DNA from: Aquabacterium sp.
GTDB lineage: Bacteria > Pseudomonadota > Gammaproteobacteria > Burkholderiales > Burkholderiaceae_C
Reading direction: 5' to 3'
Length of the DNA stretch: 64,000 nt
NCBI RefSeq assembly: GCF_029946005.1
Contig: NZ_JAQSDR010000009.1
Location: 248,001-312,000, forward strand
Positions 1-9,181 of the stretch are shown here, one piece after another. Made by a program: the position numbers and the translations under genes. The notes below the pieces were generated by a model that was not told where the DNA came from, made no database searches, and was given only the letters and a program-made list of their open reading frames with translations. How positions within the stretch are numbered: position 1 is the first letter of the stretch; every line of letters starts with the position of its first letter.

Positions 1-1
1 G

Positions 2-298
2 CGTTCGGACGTTATCCATCAGCTCAGGTCGGAATACCAAGCCAAATGCAGTGATGATGAAAATGAGGCTTACCGATCCCTGCGCAATGACCGAGATCAA
101 GCCAGGCAGGAACGCCGGGCTGAGCAACAAGCCCATCAAGCTCAAAGAGAGTTCAGCCAAAAGGAGCGCGACCGTTGCAACGAGATGCTTCGCATCCTCC
201 ATGGCAAGCGCAGCCAGTTCGAATCCATGACCGAAGGACAGAAGAACGACTTTGTGAACTTCCAGTCGAACTACAGCATGCGCTGCAAGAACGACTGA
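2..298 (+). CDS. C-terminal part of an unrecognised coiled-coil protein (5' end outside window)
   Basis: An open frame runs from the window edge to a TGA at 296-298, giving about 98 residues with no start in view. The peptide is very rich in Arg, Gln, Glu and Asp, with heptad-like spacing (for example ERRAEQQAHQAQREF), so a long charged helix or coiled coil is likely. It ends in a short segment with two cysteines (RDRCNEM and SMRCKND). I recognise no catalytic motif. Codon choice resembles the genes around it. It ends about 70 bases before the amino-acid transporter genes on the same strand. Function unknown. Confidence 0.6.
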   Translation, partial: RSDVIHQLRSEYQAKCSDDENEAYRSLRNDRDQARQERRAEQQAHQAQREFSQKERDRCNEMLRILHGKRSQFESMTEGQKNDFVNFQSNYSMRCKND

Positions 299-369
299 AC
301 CGCCGAGCAGATTTTCCTCACGTATCCTTGCGGCTTACTGACTGACCGCTTTCAAGCAAGGATCGGCGC

Positions 370-1410
370 ATGCGCTGGACGACATTGAACCGCTTTTGCC
401 GGGCTACCCTGGCCGTGTCCGCCATGTGGGCCACGCTGATTGGGCCGGCCTGGGCAGGCAAGACGCTGGACGCCATCCGCGAGCGTGGCAAGGTTCAATG
501 CGGCGTCAGCACCGGTGTGGCCGGTTTCTCTGCGCCAAACAGCCAAGGCCGCTGGACCGGCCTGGATGTGGACGTGTGCCGAGCCTTGGCCGCGGCGGTT
601 CTGGGCGATGGCGACAAGGTCAATTTCGTGCCGCTCAACTCGCAGCAACGCTTCACCTCCCTGCAGTCAGGCCAGGTTGATCTGCTGTCGCGCAATACCT
701 CGTGGACCTTGACCCGCGATGCCTCTTTGGGCTTTCACTTCGCGGCAGTCACTTACTACGACGGGCAAGGATTTTTGGTGCCCAAAAAGCTCAAGCTGAG
801 CAGCGCCAAGCAATTGCGCAACGCGCAGGTGTGCATCCAATCGGGCACCACCACCGAGAAGAACCTGTCGGACTTTTCTCGCTCGCAGGGCGTGCCCTTC
901 AAGCCCGTGGTCTATGACTCGTTCGAGGCCGCCTTCAAGGCGTTCTTCTCGGGTCGCTGCCAGGCCTACACCACCGATGCCTCAGGCTTGGCCATCGTGC
1001 GCAACAAAGAGGCGCCCCACCCGGAGGACTACATGATCCTGCCCGAGTTGATCTCGAAAGAGCCCTTGGGCCCCCTGGTGCGTCGCGGTGACGACGAGTG
1101 GTTTGCCATCGTCAAATGGACGGTTTACGCCTTGATCGAGGCCGAAGAACTGGGCCTGACGCAGTCCAACATCGGCGGGTTTCGCACCAGCGCCTCACCG
1201 TCGATCCAGCGCTTTGTGGGCACTGGCGAAGACATGGGCAAACTGCTGGGGCTGGACAAAGCCTGGTCTTACCGCGCGGTCAAAACCGTGGGCAACTATG
1301 GTGAGGTCTATGAGCGCAACGTGGGCTCGGGCTCTCTGCTGAAACTGCCCCGTGGGCCCAATCGCCTCTGGAGCCAGGGCGGTCTGATGTACGCCCCACC
1401 CATCCGCTGA
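370..1410 (+). CDS. AapJ-like periplasmic amino-acid-binding protein of an ABC transporter
   Basis: This 346-residue protein has an N-terminal signal peptide (basic start, hydrophobic stretch, cleavage likely after GPAWA). The rest is a family-3 solute-binding fold with the typical opening RERGKVQCGVSTG and a GFSAPNSQGRWTGLDVD segment characteristic of the general L-amino-acid binding protein AapJ (about 340 residues). It would bind polar amino acids in the periplasm and deliver them to the two permeases encoded immediately downstream. The start is supported by AGGA eight bases upstream. The stop lies one base before the next start, so it is translationally linked to the permease. Exact substrate is inference from the family. 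Confidence 0.85.
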   Translation: MRWTTLNRFCRATLAVSAMWATLIGPAWAGKTLDAIRERGKVQCGVSTGVAGFSAPNSQGRWTGLDVDVCRALAAAVLGDGDKVNFVPLNSQQRFTSLQSGQVDLLSRNTSWTLTRDASLGFHFAAVTYYDGQGFLVPKKLKLSSAKQLRNAQVCIQSGTTTEKNLSDFSRSQGVPFKPVVYDSFEAAFKAFFSGRCQAYTTDASGLAIVRNKEAPHPEDYMILPELISKEPLGPLVRRGDDEWFAIVKWTVYALIEAEELGLTQSNIGGFRTSASPSIQRFVGTGEDMGKLLGLDKAWSYRAVKTVGNYGEVYERNVGSGSLLKLPRGPNRLWSQGGLMYAPPIR

Positions 1411-1411
1411 C

Positions 1412-2266
1412 ATGCTTGATTTCCTGAACCAGCCCGCCGGGTTTGGCATTGGCGAGACGGGCCTGTTGGTTTACGACGCCAGCCAACCCCTGTGGCGGGC
1501 CATGGCCGTGGGCCTGGGCAACACCTTGCGGGTGTCCCTGCCCGCCTTGGTGTTCGCCACCGTGCTGGGCACCTTGATTGCGCTGGCGCGGCGTTCTGCG
1601 CACCCCGGCATGAAAACCGCTGGCCAGGTCTACATCGATGTGGTGCGCAATGTGCCTTTGCTGGTGCAACTGCTGATGTGGTACTTCCTGCTGCTCGACT
1701 GGCTGCCCGACACCACGCTGGCATTGGGCTGGGTGCCGGGGGTCACGCTCAGCAAAGGCGGCCTGAGTTTTCCGTGGTTGGCGGCAGGTCCCGGTGGCTG
1801 GTGGTGGAGCATCCCCGCTCAGGATGGGCTCAGCGTCACGGGTGGGGCCACGGTGACCCCTGAATACCTGGCAGTGTTCATGGCCTTGGTCACGTACACC
1901 GCGGCCTTCGTGGCCGAGGTGGTCCGGGCGGGGCTGGAGTCCGTGCCCCAATCCTTGAGCGAGGCTGCCCAAACCCTGGGTGCCCGCCCCCACCAGGTGA
2001 TGCTGCGCGTGGTGCTGCCACAAGCACTGCGCACCATGGTCCCAGCCATGACCAACCAATACCTGAACCTGATCAAGAACTCGTCACTGGCAGTGGCCGT
2101 GGGCTACCCTGACCTGGTCTCGGTGGGCAACACAGCACTGAACCAAACTGGCCGTGCGGTGGAGTGCATCCTGGTGATGATGTCGATCTACCTCGCGCTC
2201 TCGCTGCTGACCGCCGCCTTGATGAACTGGTTCAATGCGCGGCATGCGCTCAAGGGCCAGTCTTGA
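1412..2266 (+). CDS. AapQ-like amino-acid ABC transporter permease (short form)
   Basis: This 284-residue inner-membrane protein carries the HisM/AapQ-type permease domain. A first membrane helix near residues 25-60 is followed by VRNVPLLVQL. The EAA-like coupling loop (EAAQTLGARPHQVMLRVVLPQALR) that docks to an ATPase lies near residues 190-212. Rhizobial AapQ is about 400 residues; this copy lacks much of the N-terminal part, which may be a lineage trait or a trimmed transporter. Its TGA shares a base with the start of the next permease (TGATG), so the two are coupled. Confidence 0.8.
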   Translation: MLDFLNQPAGFGIGETGLLVYDASQPLWRAMAVGLGNTLRVSLPALVFATVLGTLIALARRSAHPGMKTAGQVYIDVVRNVPLLVQLLMWYFLLLDWLPDTTLALGWVPGVTLSKGGLSFPWLAAGPGGWWWSIPAQDGLSVTGGATVTPEYLAVFMALVTYTAAFVAEVVRAGLESVPQSLSEAAQTLGARPHQVMLRVVLPQALRTMVPAMTNQYLNLIKNSSLAVAVGYPDLVSVGNTALNQTGRAVECILVMMSIYLALSLLTAALMNWFNARHALKGQS

Positions 2267-3303
2267 TGATGAAAAAGACCGGCGCCATTTCCACCACAGT
2301 GTCCGCGCTCTTCTGGGTCGCGCTGACCTATGCCGCCTGGCGGCTGCTGGATTGGGGCGTGTTGAACGCGGTGTTCAGGCCCGATGAGCCCGCGTGTCAT
2401 GCGCTGGAGCGTTCCGGCGCCTGCTGGGGCGTCATCACCGAAAAAATCCGCCCGCTTCTGTTTGGCCGCTATCCGCATGACGAACAATGGCGGCCTTTGC
2501 TGGCCCTGCCATTGATGCTGCTGGGCGCAGGCGCCCTGCTTTGGCGGCCCTGGGCATGGTCTCTGCGGGGCGTGCTGTGGGGGACTGGGTTGCTGTCAGC
2601 GACTGTGGGCATGCTGATGCACGGCGGTGTCGCGGGCCTGGTGGTGGTGCCCTCCGATCAATGGGGCGGGCTGCCCCTGACCTTGATCCTTGCGGGCCTG
2701 ACCATGGCGCTGTCTGTGCCGCTGGGCATTGCACTGGCGTTGGGCCGCAGGGCCCGGTGGCCGTGGGTGCGCTGGGCCTGCACGGCGTTCATTGAGGTCA
2801 CCCGGGGCGTGCCTTTGGTGATGGTCTTGTTCATGGCCGCGTTCATGCTGCCCGCCATCATCCCTGCCCGTTTCGAGGTGAGTTTGCTGTGGCGAGTGAT
2901 GATCGCGTTGACCTTGTTCTCGGCCGCCTACCTGGCCGAGATCGTGCGGGGCGGTCTGCAAACCGTGGGCTCGGACCAGTTCGACGCCGCCAAGGTGATG
3001 GGCCTGTCAGGCTGGCAGACCCAAAGGTTGGTCGTGCTGCCTCAAGCCTTGCGGGCGGTGCTGCCTGCCTTGGTCAGCCATGCCATCGGCCTGCTCAAGG
3101 ACACCTCATTGGTGATGGTGGTTAGCCTGCATGAGTTGACGGGGGCTTTGTCGCTCAGCCTGGGGGGCGACCCGCAGTGGCGGCCCTACTACCTGGAAGG
3201 CTACTTGTTCGTGGCGGCCATTTATGCCGCCATGTGCCTGAGCCTGTCGCGTGCAGGCAGTCGTGTTGAGCGGCACTGGCTGGCCACCGGAGGCCAGCAA
3301 TGA
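2266..3303 (+). CDS. AapM-like amino-acid ABC transporter permease
   Basis: This 345-residue polytopic permease has a VTRGVPLVMVLFM segment and the coupling loop DAAKVMGLSGWQTQRLVVLPQALR. I start it at the ATG that overlaps the previous stop (TGATG); a second ATG follows directly. It pairs with the preceding permease as the membrane heterodimer of an Aap-type uptake system. No ATP-binding subunit (AapP) follows: the next gene is on the other strand. The last 20 bases of the coding region form a 7-bp stem (3279-3298) that could end transcription weakly, but it has no T-tract. Confidence 0.82.
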   Translation: MMKKTGAISTTVSALFWVALTYAAWRLLDWGVLNAVFRPDEPACHALERSGACWGVITEKIRPLLFGRYPHDEQWRPLLALPLMLLGAGALLWRPWAWSLRGVLWGTGLLSATVGMLMHGGVAGLVVVPSDQWGGLPLTLILAGLTMALSVPLGIALALGRRARWPWVRWACTAFIEVTRGVPLVMVLFMAAFMLPAIIPARFEVSLLWRVMIALTLFSAAYLAEIVRGGLQTVGSDQFDAAKVMGLSGWQTQRLVVLPQALRAVLPALVSHAIGLLKDTSLVMVVSLHELTGALSLSLGGDPQWRPYYLEGYLFVAAIYAAMCLSLSRAGSRVERHWLATGGQQ

Positions 3304-3319
3304 CACCGCGCTGAATCAG

Positions 3320-3544
3320 TCAGTCGGCACCGAGGATGTCGTTTTCCAGGTCGGGCGCGCTGTCCACTTCCTGGTCATAGGCATTGGTGTCGCCATTGAT
3401 GTGAGGAATCAGGGGCTTGTCCAGCGGGCGGCAGATGCGGCTTTGCAGGTGGTTCAGACGCTCCGATCGCTCCATCGCTTCGATCACTGCTTGGGGATCC
3501 ATCATGAGGGCGAAGGGATTGGCGTAAAGACCTGTGTTTTGCAT
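3320..3544 (-). CDS. Small conserved-looking hypothetical protein, 74 residues
   Basis: Start ATG at 3544 is preceded by GGAG at good spacing, which supports a real gene. The product is acidic and soluble, with a predicted helix (DPQAVIEAMERSERLNHLQSR) followed by a CRPLDKPLIP segment and an acidic tail ending in DNDILGAD-like residues. There is no signal peptide or membrane segment. I do not know a function. Its look (MQNTGLYANPFALMMDP start) suggests a small Burkholderiales-specific family, but that is an impression and not a search result. It lies alone between the Aap genes and tatD, with an inverted repeat about 90 bases upstream. Confidence 0.6.
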   Translation of the reverse strand: MQNTGLYANPFALMMDPQAVIEAMERSERLNHLQSRICRPLDKPLIPHINGDTNAYDQEVDSAPDLENDILGAD

Positions 3545-3634
3545 ACTGACTCCGGTGTGAAGAAGTGCCGTTTCGATGGGCTGACTTTAGGCTTCACGGT
3601 CCGGGGGCGGTAGTCGCCGAAAATCCAAACCGTC

Positions 3635-3653
3635 TGTCAGAAATTGTCTGACA
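3635..3653. repeat. Perfect 7-bp inverted repeat upstream of the 74-residue gene
   Basis: TGTCAGA and TCTGACA flank a 5-base centre (AATTG). It lies between the end of tatD and the start of the small gene, both on the minus strand. No T-run follows on either strand, so it is more likely an operator or an RNA stem than an intrinsic terminator. No regulator can be assigned. Confidence 0.5.
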
Positions 3654-3670
3654 AGGGTTTGAACTCTGGT

Positions 3671-4468
3671 TCAGTTCAAGGTCGCGGTAAGCGGTGGTAT
3701 CGCGAACAATTGCTCGAAATTGCGGCTTGTGACCCGGCCTAACTCCTCGGGTTCAACCCCCTTAAGTTCGGCCAGGAAACGGCCGACCAGGGCCACGTAA
3801 GCGGGCGAGTTGGTTTTGCCCCGGTGGGGCATGGGGGCCAGGTAGGGGCTGTCGGTTTCGATCAGGCAGCGGTCGAGTGGCACGAATTTGGCCACCTCAC
3901 GCAGGTCAGCCGCGGTTTTGAAGGTCAGTATCCCTGAGAACGAGATGTAGAACCCCAGGTCCAGCGCAGCCCGTGCCACGGCCTGGCTTTCGGTGAAGCA
4001 GTGGAACACGCCTCGGGATTGGTGCTGGCCCGATTCGGTCAGGATGGCGATGGTGTCGTCGCTGGCCTGGCGGGTGTGGATCACCAGGGGCAGTTGGGTG
4101 TCCAGCCCTGCCTGGATGTGAATGCGAAAGCGCTCGCGCTGCCAGTGCATGTCGGCCACGGAACGCTCGCCCAGGCGGTAGTAGTCCAGCCCAGTCTCTC
4201 CAATGCCCACCACGCGCGGGAGCGCCGCACGGCTGACCAGGTCGGCCAGCGTGGGTTCTTGCACATCTTCGTTGTCGGGATGGACGCCCACGGTGGCCCA
4301 GAAATTGTCGAAGCGAGTGGCCAGGGCGTGGACCTGTGGAAACTCTTCCAGCGTGGTGCTGATGCACAAGGCACGCGCTACTTTGGCCTGCGCCATCTCG
4401 GCACGCACCTGGTCCAGCGTGTCAGCGTAATCGGGGAAATTGAGGTGGCAGTGCGAGTCGACAAACAT
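3671..4468 (-). CDS. TatD-family metal-dependent hydrolase / DNase
   Basis: This 265-residue TIM-barrel protein has all the family marks: the N-terminal metal motif DSHCHLNF, the GIGETGLDYYR loop, HTRQA, HCFTES and the C-terminal ETDSPYLAP. TatD proteins are cytoplasmic Mg2+/Mn2+-dependent 3'-5' exonucleases implicated in DNA repair and turnover. It is the last gene of a minus-strand run mltG-tmk-holB-pilZ-tatD, a neighbourhood conserved in proteobacteria, and starts about 40 bases after the PilZ gene. No key residue appears missing. Confidence 0.92.
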   Translation of the reverse strand: MFVDSHCHLNFPDYADTLDQVRAEMAQAKVARALCISTTLEEFPQVHALATRFDNFWATVGVHPDNEDVQEPTLADLVSRAALPRVVGIGETGLDYYRLGERSVADMHWQRERFRIHIQAGLDTQLPLVIHTRQASDDTIAILTESGQHQSRGVFHCFTESQAVARAALDLGFYISFSGILTFKTAADLREVAKFVPLDRCLIETDSPYLAPMPHRGKTNSPAYVALVGRFLAELKGVEPEELGRVTSRNFEQLFAIPPLTATLN

Positions 4469-4510
4469 GAGGGCAGCGGGCGGTTGCGTTGAGCAAACCC
4501 CGATCTTGCC

Positions 4511-4963
4511 TCAAAGCGTCTGGGTCGGCTTGTTGGACGACAGGGACGTGCCCAGGATTTGCTCGATCTTGATGCGCAGCAAGCGGGTCTTCTCGTCAGA
4601 CGGAAAACGCACGCCCACGCCCTGGGTGCGGCCGCCCGAGGCATTGGCCGGTGTGATCCAGGAAATCTTGCCCGCCACGGGATAGCGCTGGGCCTCGTCT
4701 GGCAGAGACAGCAGCAGGTAGATGTCGTCGCCCAGCTTGTAGTCGCGCGTGGTGGGCACGAACAAGCCGCCGTCAGAAAAAGCCGGGATGTAGGCGGCAT
4801 ACAGCGCGCCCTTTTCACGAAATACAAGTTGAATGACGCTGGGCCGGGTCACAGCGGCGTTCGGCACCGCACCCGCCGCACCACCCAGGGGGGTCGTGCT
4901 GGTCTTGCCTGGCCCGGAGTTGGCAAAGGCAGACGGCAGGGCTGTGGTGTGGAATTCGCTCAT
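4511..4963 (-). CDS. PilZ-domain protein (PilZ-type, cluster with holB)
   Basis: This 150-residue cytoplasmic protein has a low-complexity N-terminus of about 35 residues and then one PilZ domain: SVIQLVFREKGALYAAY, LGDDIYLLLSLPDE, VAGKISWITP, QGVGVRF. The lack of a clear RxxxR plus D/NxSxxG pair suggests a PilZ of the type-IV-pilus kind, which often does not bind c-di-GMP. Genes of this type sit next to holB in many beta- and gammaproteobacteria and influence pilus biogenesis. It lies 64 bases downstream of holB and is probably cotranscribed. Role in pili is inferred from family and context. Confidence 0.85.
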   Translation of the reverse strand: MSEFHTTALPSAFANSGPGKTSTTPLGGAAGAVPNAAVTRPSVIQLVFREKGALYAAYIPAFSDGGLFVPTTRDYKLGDDIYLLLSLPDEAQRYPVAGKISWITPANASGGRTQGVGVRFPSDEKTRLLRIKIEQILGTSLSSNKPTQTL

Positions 4964-5027
4964 CGTGGTGAAAGTGTAACGTCGCCGATCAACGGCAAAC
5001 GTGAATTTAAGCGCGGGAGAAGCCCCT

Positions 5028-6053
5028 TTACTTGTTGAAACGCAAGGCCAGACGAGCTTGTTGCAATAACGATTCCACCCTCAAATTCAGGTTCCAGGGG
5101 TGCTCGGCGGTGCGGCTGGCCTTGCGCAACTCACCCGACCAGGCCGTGAGCCGGGTCAGATCACCATGGCGGTGCAAGCTGCCCTCGGGAAAATACCGGG
5201 GCGCGGCACCCGTGGCCATGCAGGCCAGGTCGTGACACAATTTTTGAAGCGTCTCGACCACCAGGGGCAAGGGCCAGCCGGCCATCGCGCCACTTTGCCC
5301 AAGTGCCACATCGCGCGGAATCTGCGGCCAGCGCACGGCATCCAGCCCCATGGCATGGCGGTCTCGTGCGGTCAGCGGTTGGCCCCCAGCCGCTTGCAGC
5401 AACACGCTGGCATCAACTTCACTCAAACCATTGATCTGCGCCCGCAACCACGCGCTTGAAGCGGCTTTGTCCGGCAATGGCAGGCGCCAGGCCTGGCAAC
5501 GGCTGCGCACCGTGGGCAGCAATTCGTCCAGCGAACCGGCGCTGACCACAAAGCGCAGCATGCCGGGCGGCTCTTCCAGGGTCTTGAGCAAGGTGTTGCT
5601 GGACACCATGTTCATCCGTTCGGCCGGGTGCACCACCACAACCTTGGCGCGGCCGCGCGAAGCGGTTTGTTGCGAAAACTGCACCACCGCCCGAATGGCT
5701 TCAACCTTGATGTCCTGGCTGAGCTTTTTGGTCTTGCCGGATTTTTCGGACGCGCCCTCCTCGTCATCGCCAGAACCGGTCCAGCCCAAGGCGGCCTGCA
5801 GGGCTTCGGGCACGATCACCACCAGGTCCGGGTGCGAGCGCGCCGAGATCAGGTGGCAGCTGCCGCAGGCCCCGCAAGCAGGCTTGAATGGGCTGCCCGG
5901 GGCCTGGGCCTCGCATAACCAGGATTGCGCCAGGGCCATGGAAAACTCGAACTGTCCGACGCCCTGCGGGCCGTGAACCAGGGTGGCGTGACCATGGGCT
6001 TGCGCCAGGGCCTGGGCAAGGGGCTCGTGGTGCCAGGGCAGCAAATCGGTCAC
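5028..6053 (-). CDS. holB: DNA polymerase III subunit delta'
   Basis: This 341-residue clamp-loader subunit has a degenerate P-loop region ([12 protein letters not shown]), the zinc-binding cysteine cluster (ACGACGSC) near residues 60-65, the LLKTLEEPP segment and the SRC motif (VRSRCQ). It helps load the beta sliding clamp at replication forks. An insertion rich in Asp, Glu and Lys (around residues 95-115) lies between the zinc module and sensor regions. It starts with GTG, overlapping the tmk stop by four bases (GTGA), so it is translationally coupled to tmk. Confidence 0.93.
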   Translation of the reverse strand: MTDLLPWHHEPLAQALAQAHGHATLVHGPQGVGQFEFSMALAQSWLCEAQAPGSPFKPACGACGSCHLISARSHPDLVVIVPEALQAALGWTGSGDDEEGASEKSGKTKKLSQDIKVEAIRAVVQFSQQTASRGRAKVVVVHPAERMNMVSSNTLLKTLEEPPGMLRFVVSAGSLDELLPTVRSRCQAWRLPLPDKAASSAWLRAQINGLSEVDASVLLQAAGGQPLTARDRHAMGLDAVRWPQIPRDVALGQSGAMAGWPLPLVVETLQKLCHDLACMATGAAPRYFPEGSLHRHGDLTRLTAWSGELRKASRTAEHPWNLNLRVESLLQQARLALRFNK

Positions 6054-6661
6054 AACCAGCCTTTGGATTGAAGTGCGGCATCAACCTGCCGGGCCACGTC
6101 AGCCGGGCTGGCGCTGGCATCGATCAATGCAAAACGTGGCACATCGGCTTGCATGCGGGCCTGGTACCCCGCCCGAACCCGTTCAAAGAAGGCGGTGTCC
6201 TGGGCTTCGAAGCGATCTGGCTGGCGCGCGGCCGACAAGCGGGCGGCCGCCACGGCGGGGGGCAAGTCGAACAGGAGGGTCAGGTCGGGCTGGCGTTGGC
6301 CTTGCACCCATTGCTCAAGCGTGCTGAGCACCGACAGGTCAAAGCCCCGCCCTGCGCCCTGGTAGGCAAAGGTGGCATCGGTGAAGCGGTCGGACAAAAC
6401 CCAGGCGCCTCTGGCCAAGGCGGGCTCGATCACCCGGACCAGGTGATCGCGGCGCGCGGCGAACACCAGCAAGGACTCGGTCAGCGCATCCATCGGATCG
6501 TGCAAGACGCTTTGGCGCAGCTTTTCCGCCAGGGGCGTGCCACCCGGTTCTCGCGTGCGCACCACGTCGCGTCCTGCCTGGCGCAACTGGCTTTCCAAGG
6601 CATCCAGGTGACTGGTCTTGCCAGCGCCGTCAATGCCTTCAAACGAGATGAACCGGCTCAT
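6050..6661 (-). CDS. tmk: Thymidylate kinase
   Basis: This 203-residue kinase phosphorylates dTMP to dTDP in DNA precursor synthesis. It shows the P-loop [10 protein letters not shown] at residues 7-16, the [16 protein letters not shown] substrate segment and a lid region rich in arginine ([13 protein letters not shown]). Length matches the family. Its ATG overlaps the mltG stop (ATGA) and its own TGA overlaps the holB GTG, so mltG, tmk and holB form a tightly coupled operon. Confidence 0.95.
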   Translation of the reverse strand: MSRFISFEGIDGAGKTSHLDALESQLRQAGRDVVRTREPGGTPLAEKLRQSVLHDPMDALTESLLVFAARRDHLVRVIEPALARGAWVLSDRFTDATFAYQGAGRGFDLSVLSTLEQWVQGQRQPDLTLLFDLPPAVAAARLSAARQPDRFEAQDTAFFERVRAGYQARMQADVPRFALIDASASPADVARQVDAALQSKGWL

Positions 6662-7650
6662 GGGCGCTTTCTCTGGTACTGGTTGACCGCGCGATTATGC
6701 TCAGCCAGGGTGCTGCTGAACACGCTGCTGCCATCGCCACGCGAGACGAAGTACAAGGCATTGGTCTCGGCCGGGTGCACCGTGGCCAGCAAGGCCGCTT
6801 TGCCTGGCATGGCGATGGGCGATGGTGGCAAGCCGGTGCGCATGTAGGTGTTGTACGGCGTGTCAGTCTGCAAATGGCTGCGCTTGAGGTTGCCATCAAA
6901 CTCATCACCCATGCCGTAGATCACGGTGGGGTCGGTCTGCAAAGGCATGCGCACACGCAGGCGGTTGCAAAACACACCGGCAATCATCGGTCGATCGGCT
7001 TGCAAGCCGGTTTCTTTCTCCACGATCGAGGCCAGGATCAGCATCTCTTGTGGCGAGCTCAAAGGGCAGCTGGTGCTGGGGCCGCGCAAGGTCCAGGCGT
7101 CACTCAAGTGCTTTTGCATTGCCCGGTGGGCCCGTTTCAGCACGGCCAGATCGGTGCTGCCCTTGGCATACGAATACGTGTCCGGAAAGAACTGCCCTTC
7201 GGGCGACAAGTCGGGGTTGCCCAGTTGGGCCATGAGTTGGGCATCACTCAGCTTCGCGGTGCTGGCCTGCAAGCCATCGGCTTGTGCGAGTTCAGCCCGG
7301 AATCGCTTGAAGGTCCAGCCATCGATGAGCTTGACCACGGCCAGGCGCTCATCGCCCATCACCATCATGCGCAACAGGGACTGCGGGGTAGCGCCGGGCT
7401 CCAGCATGTAGCTGCCGGCCCTGATCTGCCGCGCCTGGCCCGACCAGCGAAACCACTGGTAAAGCATCACGGGTGAAGCATCCACCCCGGCCTCAACCCA
7501 ACCGCGGGCGATCTCACGCGGGGTGGTGCCCGACTCGATGGCCAGCTCGATGTCATCACCGTGCGTGCGCAACGGCTGGTGCACCCACCAATACACGGTG
7601 CCTGCGCAGGCCACAGCAGCCAGCAACAGCAATCCGAGCAAAAAGCTCAT
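6658..7650 (-). CDS. mltG: Endolytic murein transglycosylase MltG (YceG-like)
   Basis: This 330-residue inner-membrane enzyme cleaves nascent glycan strands and is thought to terminate peptidoglycan polymerisation. I start at the ATG preceded by AAGGCGG rather than at codons 36 residues upstream, because the N-terminal membrane anchor ([17 protein letters not shown]) begins there. The catalytic region ASIVEKETG with the essential glutamate and the following CNRL...[11 protein letters not shown] motif are intact. It is the first gene of the mltG-tmk-holB run and diverges from ygfZ. Confidence 0.94.
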   Translation of the reverse strand: MSFLLGLLLLAAVACAGTVYWWVHQPLRTHGDDIELAIESGTTPREIARGWVEAGVDASPVMLYQWFRWSGQARQIRAGSYMLEPGATPQSLLRMMVMGDERLAVVKLIDGWTFKRFRAELAQADGLQASTAKLSDAQLMAQLGNPDLSPEGQFFPDTYSYAKGSTDLAVLKRAHRAMQKHLSDAWTLRGPSTSCPLSSPQEMLILASIVEKETGLQADRPMIAGVFCNRLRVRMPLQTDPTVIYGMGDEFDGNLKRSHLQTDTPYNTYMRTGLPPSPIAMPGKAALLATVHPAETNALYFVSRGDGSSVFSSTLAEHNRAVNQYQRKRP

Positions 7651-7747
7651 GACGCCGCCTTGTTGAGGCCTGGCGTTGGGGTGATTTATGAACAGCTTAG
7701 TCGGGATCATCCGTGGACCAATGATGGATTTGACGACCGTGATGATA

Positions 7748-8740
7748 ATGACCCCCATGCAAGACTTTCATTTTCCAGACGTCAAGGCCCTCAATGGTGC
7801 CGTCGCCCTGTCCCATTTGGGCATCATTTCAGCCGAAGGCCCAGACGCGGCCAGCTTCCTCCATGGCCAGTTGAGCCAGGATGTGACGGGGCAATCGCCC
7901 CACCAGGCACGCCTGGCCGCATTCTGCTCCGCCAAGGGCCGCATGCTGGCCAGTTTCACCATCGTCAAACCCGAGCCTGAAACGCTTTGGCTGCTCACCG
8001 ACGCGCAAGTGCTGCCTGCCGTGCTCAAGCGGTTGTCCATGTTCGTGATGCGCGCCAAGGCGCGCTTGAGTGATGCTGTCGGCGCTTTGTCGGCCGTGGG
8101 GCTGGTGGGGTCACAGGCTGCTCAATGGCTGGGCGATGCGGCCCCTGCCGAGCCCTGGCAAGCTAGCCCCCATGCCGCCAGCGGTGGCCAGGTGGTGCGC
8201 TTGCCCGAGGTGTTCGGCGCCCCCCGCTGGCTGTGGATCGGGCCGCTTGAAGCCGCCCAGGCCCTGGTTCAGGCCTTGCCCGCCCTGCCCTTGGCCTCGT
8301 GGCAGTGGCTGGACGTGATGAGCGGCGTGGTGCGGATCGAGCCGCCCACGGTAGACCAATTCGTGCCACAGATGGTCAACTATGAGCTCGTGGGCGGCGT
8401 GCATTTCCAGAAAGGCTGCTACCCCGGCCAAGAAATCGTGGCGCGCAGCCAGTACCGGGGCACCCTCAAGCGGCGCACCTTCTTGCTGCACGGCCACGCG
8501 CCCATCCAGGCTGGTCAGGAGGTGTTTTCGGCAGCAGACCCCGGGCAGCCCGCCGGCATGGTGGCCAATGCCGCGGCCATTCCGGCCCCTGATGGGCAGG
8601 CCGGTACCGCCTTCAGCGCCCTGGTCGAGTTGAAATGGCAAGCCCTGGAGGCCGGATGGCACCTCGGCAGCGCCGATGGTCCTGCCCTGGCCTTGGGCAC
8701 CATGCCCTACGAAGTCCCGCTGGGCACCTCCGACGATTGA
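7748..8740 (+). CDS. ygfZ: YgfZ/GcvT-domain folate-binding protein
   Basis: This protein of about 330 residues has the YgfZ signature KGCYPGQEIVAR near residue 221. YgfZ uses tetrahydrofolate and the conserved cysteine to help assemble or repair iron-sulfur clusters in enzymes such as MiaB. It contains an N-terminal GcvT-like fold and a C-terminal beta-barrel. The start is uncertain: ATG codons at 7748 and 7757 are both possible and neither has a strong ribosome site. It diverges from mltG, about 100 bases away, the usual arrangement in proteobacteria. Confidence 0.9.
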   Translation: MTPMQDFHFPDVKALNGAVALSHLGIISAEGPDAASFLHGQLSQDVTGQSPHQARLAAFCSAKGRMLASFTIVKPEPETLWLLTDAQVLPAVLKRLSMFVMRAKARLSDAVGALSAVGLVGSQAAQWLGDAAPAEPWQASPHAASGGQVVRLPEVFGAPRWLWIGPLEAAQALVQALPALPLASWQWLDVMSGVVRIEPPTVDQFVPQMVNYELVGGVHFQKGCYPGQEIVARSQYRGTLKRRTFLLHGHAPIQAGQEVFSAADPGQPAGMVANAAAIPAPDGQAGTAFSALVELKWQALEAGWHLGSADGPALALGTMPYEVPLGTSDD

Positions 8741-8854
8741 TTTGGCAATTTCTTAACGGCAATCGGCCTCGGTTTCGGTGCAAGCCTGCGGAGCGCTGTT
8801 TCAGGGGGGCGATCGACGGGGTAACCTCCATCTCACTTGACCGCTAAGGAACTC

Positions 8855-9166
8855 ATGGCCACGGCAGACGCAGTCCCGGCAAAAGCTTTGTTCATCTACT
8901 ACAAGGTGGACCCGGCCCATGCACCAGCGTTTGAAAAGGCGGTTCGGCAAATGCAGATCGCTTTGCGGCGATCCCATGAAGACCTGACAGCCAGACTGTG
9001 GATTCGCGCCGATGCGCAAGCGTCAGCGCAGACCTGGATGGAAACCTATGAACACCCTGATGGCGTCAGCGTCTTGCTGGCCACCTTGATCGAGTTGGCC
9101 GCGCAGGATTTGCCCGCTGGCCAGGTCGGTGATCGGCACGTCGAGATGTTCAGCAACATTGACTGA
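8855..9166 (+). CDS. DUF4936-family small protein
   Basis: This 103-residue soluble protein begins with ALFIYYKVDPAHAPAFEKAV, typical of the small ferredoxin-like DUF4936 family found almost only in Burkholderiales. The arginine-rich middle (QIALRRSHEDLTARLWIR) and the short HPDGVSVLLATL strand-helix fit that family. I choose the ATG with AAGGA five bases upstream over a TTG six codons earlier. It lies between ygfZ and the NRDE-family gene on the same strand, 15 bases before the latter, so cotranscription is likely. Function unknown. Confidence 0.8.
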   Translation: MATADAVPAKALFIYYKVDPAHAPAFEKAVRQMQIALRRSHEDLTARLWIRADAQASAQTWMETYEHPDGVSVLLATLIELAAQDLPAGQVGDRHVEMFSNID

Positions 9167-9181
9167 GAAGGACACAGCCTG

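Noticed and set aside
3279..3298. Stem at the end of the AapM-like gene as a terminator
   Set aside because: It has no T-run and lies inside the coding region, so it is not supported as an intrinsic terminator.
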